A program made the position numbers and the translations under genes. The notes under the pieces were generated by a model. It had not been told where the DNA came from. It saw only the letters and a program-made list of their open reading frames with translations, and ran no database searches. 27,259 nt of DNA. Origin: CAZJLN01 sp964540765. Its GTDB lineage: Bacteria; Chloroflexota; Anaerolineae; Anaerolineales; Anaerolineaceae. Positions within the stretch are counted from its first letter, which is position 1; every line of letters starts with the position of its first letter. Shown here piece by piece: positions 23,882-27,259 of this stretch. Location: the NCBI GenBank assembly GCA_964540765.1, contig CAZINW010000029.1, forward strand, positions 1 through 27,259. The letters run 5' to 3'.

Positions 23882-24802
23882 TTACGGGTTTATGCGTTCA
23901 TGAGGGATCAGTAACCACTCACCCAGTTGCAGTTCATCCCCTGCTTTAATATCATTATAATAAATGAGTTCATCAAGATCAACTGAAAACATTGCAGCAA
24001 TTTCTTCAATAGCCAGATTTTCTTCTTCAACCATATAAGCTTCAAATGCCGGCAATTCACTCACGTCGGATATATTCATTGGAATGATAATGATTGACTC
24101 AGACCAGATGGGTATCCACAACTCGTAATTTACAGCTATAATTGCCTCAGGTGTCGTATTGAATAGTGTGGCAAACTGATAAAGGTTCTCATTCTCTGCA
24201 ACCCGATGAATGATGAACTGCGTTTCTTTTCCAATGAGTGAATCTAAAAGATGAGGATCCCTTGGAATTGGCAGGGTCGGGAGCGGCGTTGATTCACTCG
24301 TTGCCACAAAAGTGGCGGATGGAGTGGATGTTTTAGGAACCTCAGTTGCAGTTGGGCTGGGCAAATCGATTATTGTTGCTTGGGTCACCCTATTCTGTTC
24401 CGCATTTTCCTGGTTGATTATAAAATCTTGGTTTTCATTTGCGTTTTTTCTCATTTGAGTTGCCAGAAAAACCATGACCGCAACAAAAATAAGTAAAATA
24501 GGGATGATTAAAAAGGTCGGTTTGTGTTTAAAGACAATTTCTTTTTTTTCTTTGTGAACAATCTCATTCGGCATTTTCAAACCAGGCTCAGAAATATATA
24601 CCATACAAGTTGTATGTTCTTTGGTGAGACAATAACTGCTCTGATGGGTGTAAGTTGGCACCCTTTTTGGCACACAACGATGGCAATAATTCCAATTTGA
24701 AGGGAAACTTACGCTCGTCTCAGCATCGTTAATCATTCCCAAATAAGGACAACTCCCCAAGGAATTGCTAATTTCTTTATTTGTCTGGTTATTAGCTCTC
24801 AT
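23882..24802 (-). CDS. Membrane protein: cysteine-rich N-domain plus two LysM-like repeats
   Basis: Residues 15-70 repeat the cysteine domain of the 22222-23247 protein with identical spacing (Cys18, Cys40-His41, Cys58, Cys66) and an extra Cys43. A membrane helix follows at 96-115, then a Ser/Thr/Pro stalk (140-180). The outer part has two LysM-like modules: 196-241 (IIHRVAENENLYQFATLFNT) and a more diverged one at 254-300 (YMVEEENLAIEEIAAMF, ending WLLIPHE). LysM modules bind peptidoglycan or chitin-type sugars, so this protein probably ties the cell membrane to the wall or surface sugar. No Shine-Dalgarno site precedes the ATG. The cytosolic cysteine domain has no known job. Confidence 0.75.
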   Translation of the reverse strand: MRANNQTNKEISNSLGSCPYLGMINDAETSVSFPSNWNYCHRCVPKRVPTYTHQSSYCLTKEHTTCMVYISEPGLKMPNEIVHKEKKEIVFKHKPTFLIIPILLIFVAVMVFLATQMRKNANENQDFIINQENAEQNRVTQATIIDLPSPTATEVPKTSTPSATFVATSESTPLPTLPIPRDPHLLDSLIGKETQFIIHRVAENENLYQFATLFNTTPEAIIAVNYELWIPIWSESIIIIPMNISDVSELPAFEAYMVEEENLAIEEIAAMFSVDLDELIYYNDIKAGDELQLGEWLLIPHERINP

Positions 24803-24814
24803 ATTATCTATTCT

Positions 24815-24964
24815 TTACCATGCATCTAATAAAAGGAGTGAATTGAGGATCCCTTGGCTAGACCAAATATCCTCAACTTGCCTTCCGAACACCGATCTCA
24901 GAGTCTCCTGCACAATTTTTTTCGAAGGCTTCTTCTGCAACTCCGAAATTATGATATCTGCCAT
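24815..24964 (-). CDS. Possible small ORF, 49 residues, unassigned
   Basis: An open frame runs from ATG 24964 to TAA 24815-24817, giving a protein that starts MADIIISELQKKPSKKIVQE and ends LLLLDAW. It is charged at the front and hydrophobic at the end. It ends 12 bases before the LysM gene on the same strand. No ribosome-binding site is seen, and a palindrome (24962-24979) covers the start codon. It may be a real small gene, a remnant of a longer gene, or chance. I recognise no family. Confidence 0.25.
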   Translation of the reverse strand: MADIIISELQKKPSKKIVQETLRSVFGRQVEDIWSSQGILNSLLLLDAW

Positions 24965-24979
24965 GATTTGTAAATCATG
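24962..24979. repeat. Palindrome CATGATTT-gt-AAATCATG
   Basis: Two perfect eight-base arms with a two-base centre lie at the 5' end of the small ORF and ahead of the LysM gene on the minus strand. It could be a protein-binding site. No promoter motif is evident around it, so its role is open. Confidence 0.45.
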
Positions 24980-25154
24980 ATAGTCCGCTCATAATGCACA
25001 TTTTTGGCATTCAACTTTCAGCTTGCCCAAAAGTACCATCATGACAAGCGCAACCCCAAGTCACTCCCAGAACTAAACCGGGATATCAATCCCAGTGTAA
25101 TTTTGTGAGCTTTGCAATGGAAAGTAACTTTCATGGGAAAGTTGCCTAACATTG

Positions 25155-25197
25155 CCGACTATTCAATTTTCAGCATTCAGCTTTGAGCTCTGAGCTT
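25155..25197. repeat. Heptamer repeat running into the aminotransferase 3' end
   Basis: On the minus strand the units AAAGCTC, AGAGCTC, AAAGCTG, AATGCTG and AAAATTG follow one another. They include the stop codon and the last eight codons (SSELKAEC) of the aminotransferase gene. Confidence 0.55.
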
Positions 25198-26321
25198 TTC
25201 ACCGCCTCCACCACCCACCTTGCCTGCTCCTCCGTCATCGTCGGGTACAATGGCAGGGTCACTTCGCACGCTGCTGCGGCTGCCGTCACCAGTAACGTTC
25301 CCCCACGCGCACGCCATCCATCCGCATAAATACTGAAGGTGTGCGCCGGTGGGTAATGCCAGCTCGTTTGGATGCCCTCTTCCTTCATGCCTGCCATGAA
25401 TGCCTGCTTGTCACAACCTTCCGGTAGCAGGACAGGCATGATGTGATAGCTGCTCAAGCCTCTTTCCGCTTCAAAAGGCACTCTGATCCGGGGTGCCAGT
25501 TCCATCAGCAGTTCACGATAAAGCGCAACCAGTTGCCCACGCCGGGCATTGCCGGAGGGAATACGCGCCAACTGTACCCGCCCCATCGCAGAGCGCATCT
25601 CGTCAATGCGGTAGTTGTAGCCCAGGTCCACCACGTCATAGGTGCTGGCATGCCCCTTATAACGGTCCCAGGTGAGGGTGGTCATGCCATGCGAACGCAA
25701 GATGCGCAGCTTTTCAGCCAACTTGTCATCATCTGTGACAAGCATCCCGCCTTCCCCGGTGGTCAGGTTCTTATTACCAAAGAAGCTGTAACAACCAATC
25801 TGCCCCCAGGTGCCAAGCGCCCGCCCGTTAAGCGAGGCGCCCACTGCATGCGCGGCGTCTTCAATCACAGCGAGGTTATGTCGCTGCGCAATCTCAAGGA
25901 TTGCGGGCATGTCACAGGCATAGCCCGCATAATGCACCACCATGATCGCTTTCGTCCGTTCAGTGATGGCGTCTTCAATTGCTTTTGGTGAGATGTTCAA
26001 CCATTCCGTACTTTCAATATCCGCGAACACTGGCATGGCACCTGTGTAACAGATCGCATTTACGCTGGCAACGAAGGTTAGCGAAGGTACAATCACCTCA
26101 TCCCCTGGTCCAATCCCCAGCGCCAGGCACGCCAGGTGCAGCGCCGCGGTTGCATTCGTTACTGCCAGCGCATGCCTGGAGCCAACGAAAGCAGCAAATT
26201 CCTGCTCGAACGCCTGCGTGACAGACCCCATCGTCAGCCAGCCCGAACGGATGACCGCTGCGACTGCTGCTTCTTCTTCAGGACCAAGGTTGACATCTGC
26301 CAAAGGAACGCGCCACTGCAT
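25170..26321 (-). CDS. DegT/DnrJ/EryC1/StrS family aminotransferase
   Basis: This PLP enzyme transfers an amino group, usually from glutamate, to a keto group on a nucleotide-linked sugar. The 383-residue protein has the family layout: SGWLTMG near the N-terminus, VTNATAALHLA, PLP-contacting VIEDAAHA (153-160), and the Schiff-base lysine Lys184 in SFFGNKNLTTGEGG. GYNYRIDEMRSAMG and HYPPAHTF follow. It starts two bases after the nucleotidyltransferase stop, with GGAG inside that gene. Its last eight residues come from a heptamer repeat, so the natural C-terminus has probably been extended. Together with the neighbours it should make an amino-deoxy sugar for a surface glycan. Confidence 0.87.
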   Translation of the reverse strand: MQWRVPLADVNLGPEEEAAVAAVIRSGWLTMGSVTQAFEQEFAAFVGSRHALAVTNATAALHLACLALGIGPGDEVIVPSLTFVASVNAICYTGAMPVFADIESTEWLNISPKAIEDAITERTKAIMVVHYAGYACDMPAILEIAQRHNLAVIEDAAHAVGASLNGRALGTWGQIGCYSFFGNKNLTTGEGGMLVTDDDKLAEKLRILRSHGMTTLTWDRYKGHASTYDVVDLGYNYRIDEMRSAMGRVQLARIPSGNARRGQLVALYRELLMELAPRIRVPFEAERGLSSYHIMPVLLPEGCDKQAFMAGMKEEGIQTSWHYPPAHTFSIYADGWRARGGTLLVTAAAAACEVTLPLYPTMTEEQARWVVEAVKSSELKAEC

Positions 26322-26323
26322 GT

Positions 26324-27037
26324 TTAGGGCTCCGGTAAGAATTGTGAGCGCATCAGATCAAAGTCCTTGCATGCCTGGGTATAGTCATCCGGGTTACCCA
26401 GGTCACGCCAATACCCATTGAACGGGTACCCAACCACGCGCTCACCATTCGCAATCAGCTTTTTTACTAAATCAGGAAAATCAAGGTATTCACCCTTGGG
26501 AATGTAATTTAGCACGCTTGACTCAAAAATGTATAAGCCCATGCTGACCTTGTAGTCAAGCGTAGGTTTTTCAACGTAGCCGGTGATCACGTAATCGCCA
26601 TTGTTTTGCTCGATCACCCCAAAATTTATATGCAACTGACGCTCGTGCATGGCAATTGTGCAGATCCCACCCTCTTCCCGGTGAAATCGGAAAAAGTCGG
26701 AAATGTTCAAAAGCGTCAGCACGTCCCCGTTGCTGACCAGGAAGGTCTGGTTGAGGTCAGGCACAAGTGCCAGCGGACCGGCAGTCCCCAATGGACTGGT
26801 TTCATAAGAATAAGTGATATCCAAGTCATATTGCTGCCCATCCTGGAAAAAGGCTTGCATCAGCCCAGCCAGGTACCCGACGGTCAGCACCACGTGGTTG
26901 ATGCCAGCCCGCTTCATCTGGCGCAAAAGGACCTCGAGAATGGCTTTATCGCCAACAGGCATCATCGGCTTTGGCAACACGTATGTGAACGGTACCAGCC
27001 GCGTGCCTTTTCCACCTGCTAAAATAACTGCTTTCAT
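26324..27037 (-). CDS. Nucleotide-sugar pyrophosphorylase (NTP transferase)
   Basis: This enzyme joins a sugar 1-phosphate to a nucleoside triphosphate, making an activated sugar. The 237-residue protein starts with AVILAGGKGTRLVPFT (3-18), the nucleotide-binding loop, followed by LPKPMMPVGDKAILE, SPLGTAGPLAL, the metal-binding Asp in VSNGDVL, and VEKP with a D-F-P-D-L segment. This is the plan of GDP-mannose or glucose-1-phosphate transferases of the short type with no C-terminal helix domain. AAGGA lies seven bases before the ATG. The aminotransferase follows after two bases. The base and sugar specificity cannot be read from the sequence. Confidence 0.86.
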   Translation of the reverse strand: MKAVILAGGKGTRLVPFTYVLPKPMMPVGDKAILEVLLRQMKRAGINHVVLTVGYLAGLMQAFFQDGQQYDLDITYSYETSPLGTAGPLALVPDLNQTFLVSNGDVLTLLNISDFFRFHREEGGICTIAMHERQLHINFGVIEQNNGDYVITGYVEKPTLDYKVSMGLYIFESSVLNYIPKGEYLDFPDLVKKLIANGERVVGYPFNGYWRDLGNPDDYTQACKDFDLMRSQFLPEP

Positions 27038-27089
27038 GTTTTTTTCCTTATCTTTGCTTGATATCCGATAGTAATTATACTATAGCGCT

Positions 27090-27203
27090 GATAGTTGGTA
27101 GCGGGTAGTCGATAGCGGGTAGTTGATAGATTTTCCTATCAGCTATTAGCTATCAGCTATTAGCTATTAGCTATGAGCTACGGGCTATCAGCTACGAGCT
27201 TTT
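27090..27203. repeat. Head-to-head heptamer tandem repeats
   Basis: Six heptamers of the type GATAGTT/GGTAGCG (27090-27131) are followed, after TTTTC, by nine of the type AGCTATT/AGCTACG (27141-27203). The second type is the reverse complement of the first, so the whole can fold into an imperfect long hairpin. It fills most of the gap between the two sugar genes and ends against the stop codon of the partial gene. Confidence 0.8.
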
Positions 27204-27259
27204 TACCTTTCATATTTTCCAGTTCTGTAAAGGTCTATGTGCTCGCGGATCCAATCGAT
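27203..27259 (-). CDS. Partial CDS, C-terminal 18 residues of a probable sugar-nucleotide epimerase/dehydratase
   Basis: Only the end lies in the window: IDWIREHIDLYRTGKYER and a stop. A Thr/Ile-x-Trp-x-x-x-His/Asn helix ending in a Lys/Arg-x-Tyr motif is common at the C-terminus of extended short-chain dehydrogenases, such as nucleotide-sugar epimerases and 4,6-dehydratases. The following nucleotidyltransferase and aminotransferase on the same strand fit that. With so few residues the family remains a guess; the open frame with a stop touching the repeat is what is seen. Confidence 0.45.
   Translation of the reverse strand: MDWIREHIDLYRTGKYER

Larger units (their letters stand above)
24803..25169. 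other. Intergenic stretch between LysM and aminotransferase genes
   Basis: This gap holds the small ORF at 24815-24964, the palindrome at 24962-24979, and a 13-base palindrome GAAAGTAACTTTC at 25120-25132. Short CAACTTTCAGCTT-like and CAGC-rich repeats near 25008-25022 and from 25155 onward resemble the heptamers at 25155-25197. I see no RNA gene and no convincing terminator. Confidence 0.4.

Noticed and set aside
25120..25132. GAAAGT-a-ACTTTC palindrome as an operator
   Set aside because: It has no promoter nearby in either direction and short perfect palindromes occur by chance.
27090..27203. CRISPR array
   Set aside because: Units are seven bases without spacers, so this is a simple tandem repeat.

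Overview
The window looks like chromosomal DNA of a bacterium from the phylum Chloroflexota, most likely class Anaerolineae. This is an inference from protein style: a FadR-type regulator beside an AGPS-like oxidase, paralogous cysteine-domain/LysM proteins with Pro/Thr-rich stalks, and an MNIO-type enzyme with an exporter. No rRNA marker is present. Base composition is close to balanced by eye. No tRNA, rRNA, insertion sequence or CRISPR array was seen.

Layout. (1) 1-741: 3' part of a GNAT acetyltransferase gene, broken by a frameshift. (2) 814-7365, plus strand: a lipid/glycerol cluster made of a FadR-like regulator with a FadR-type operator on its own promoter, an alkyl-DHAP-synthase-like flavoprotein, a GlpD-type glycerol-3-phosphate dehydrogenase, an FGGY kinase, and, after a gap, a monoacylglycerol-lipase-like esterase. 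The first three genes are tightly coupled. (3) 7412-12021, plus strand: the two halves of an asymmetric heterodimeric ABC exporter, followed without a gap by a DUF692/MNIO-type TIM-barrel protein. (4) 12022-14996: a non-coding leader with promoter, tiny ORF, hairpins and intrinsic terminator, then a soluble PRC/MgtE_N/CBS protein and an Nramp-family transporter that lacks the usual metal-binding methionine, so probably a magnesium system. (5) 15097-18731, minus strand: a vitamin B12 uptake operon (lipoprotein, permease, ATPase) behind a strong promoter, a cobalamin riboswitch and an intrinsic terminator. (6) 18852-21405, plus strand: a papain-like cysteine-peptidase-fold protein and a homodimer-type ABC exporter, both with -10 boxes placed so that transcription should begin at the start codon. 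(7) 21425-27259, minus strand: a YigZ/IMPACT protein, two membrane proteins sharing a cysteine-rich N-terminal domain around a low-molecular-weight tyrosine phosphatase, a small unassigned ORF, and a nucleotide-sugar group (DegT aminotransferase, nucleotidyltransferase, C-terminal tail of a probable epimerase/dehydratase) with heptamer tandem repeats between genes.

How the parts may work together. Region 2 reads as a unit that links an acyl-CoA-type signal to glycerol phosphate/DHAP chemistry: the esterase could release glycerol, the kinase and GlpD could lead to DHAP, and the AGPS-like enzyme could use a DHAP ester. The kinase's substrate and the oxidase's reaction are uncertain because key residues differ. 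Regions 3 and 4 together hold an exporter, a possible peptide-modifying enzyme and a 33-codon cysteine-containing ORF with its own promoter and terminator. That is a speculative candidate for a modified-peptide system, and it competes with the reading of the same DNA as a metal-responsive leader for the transporter genes.
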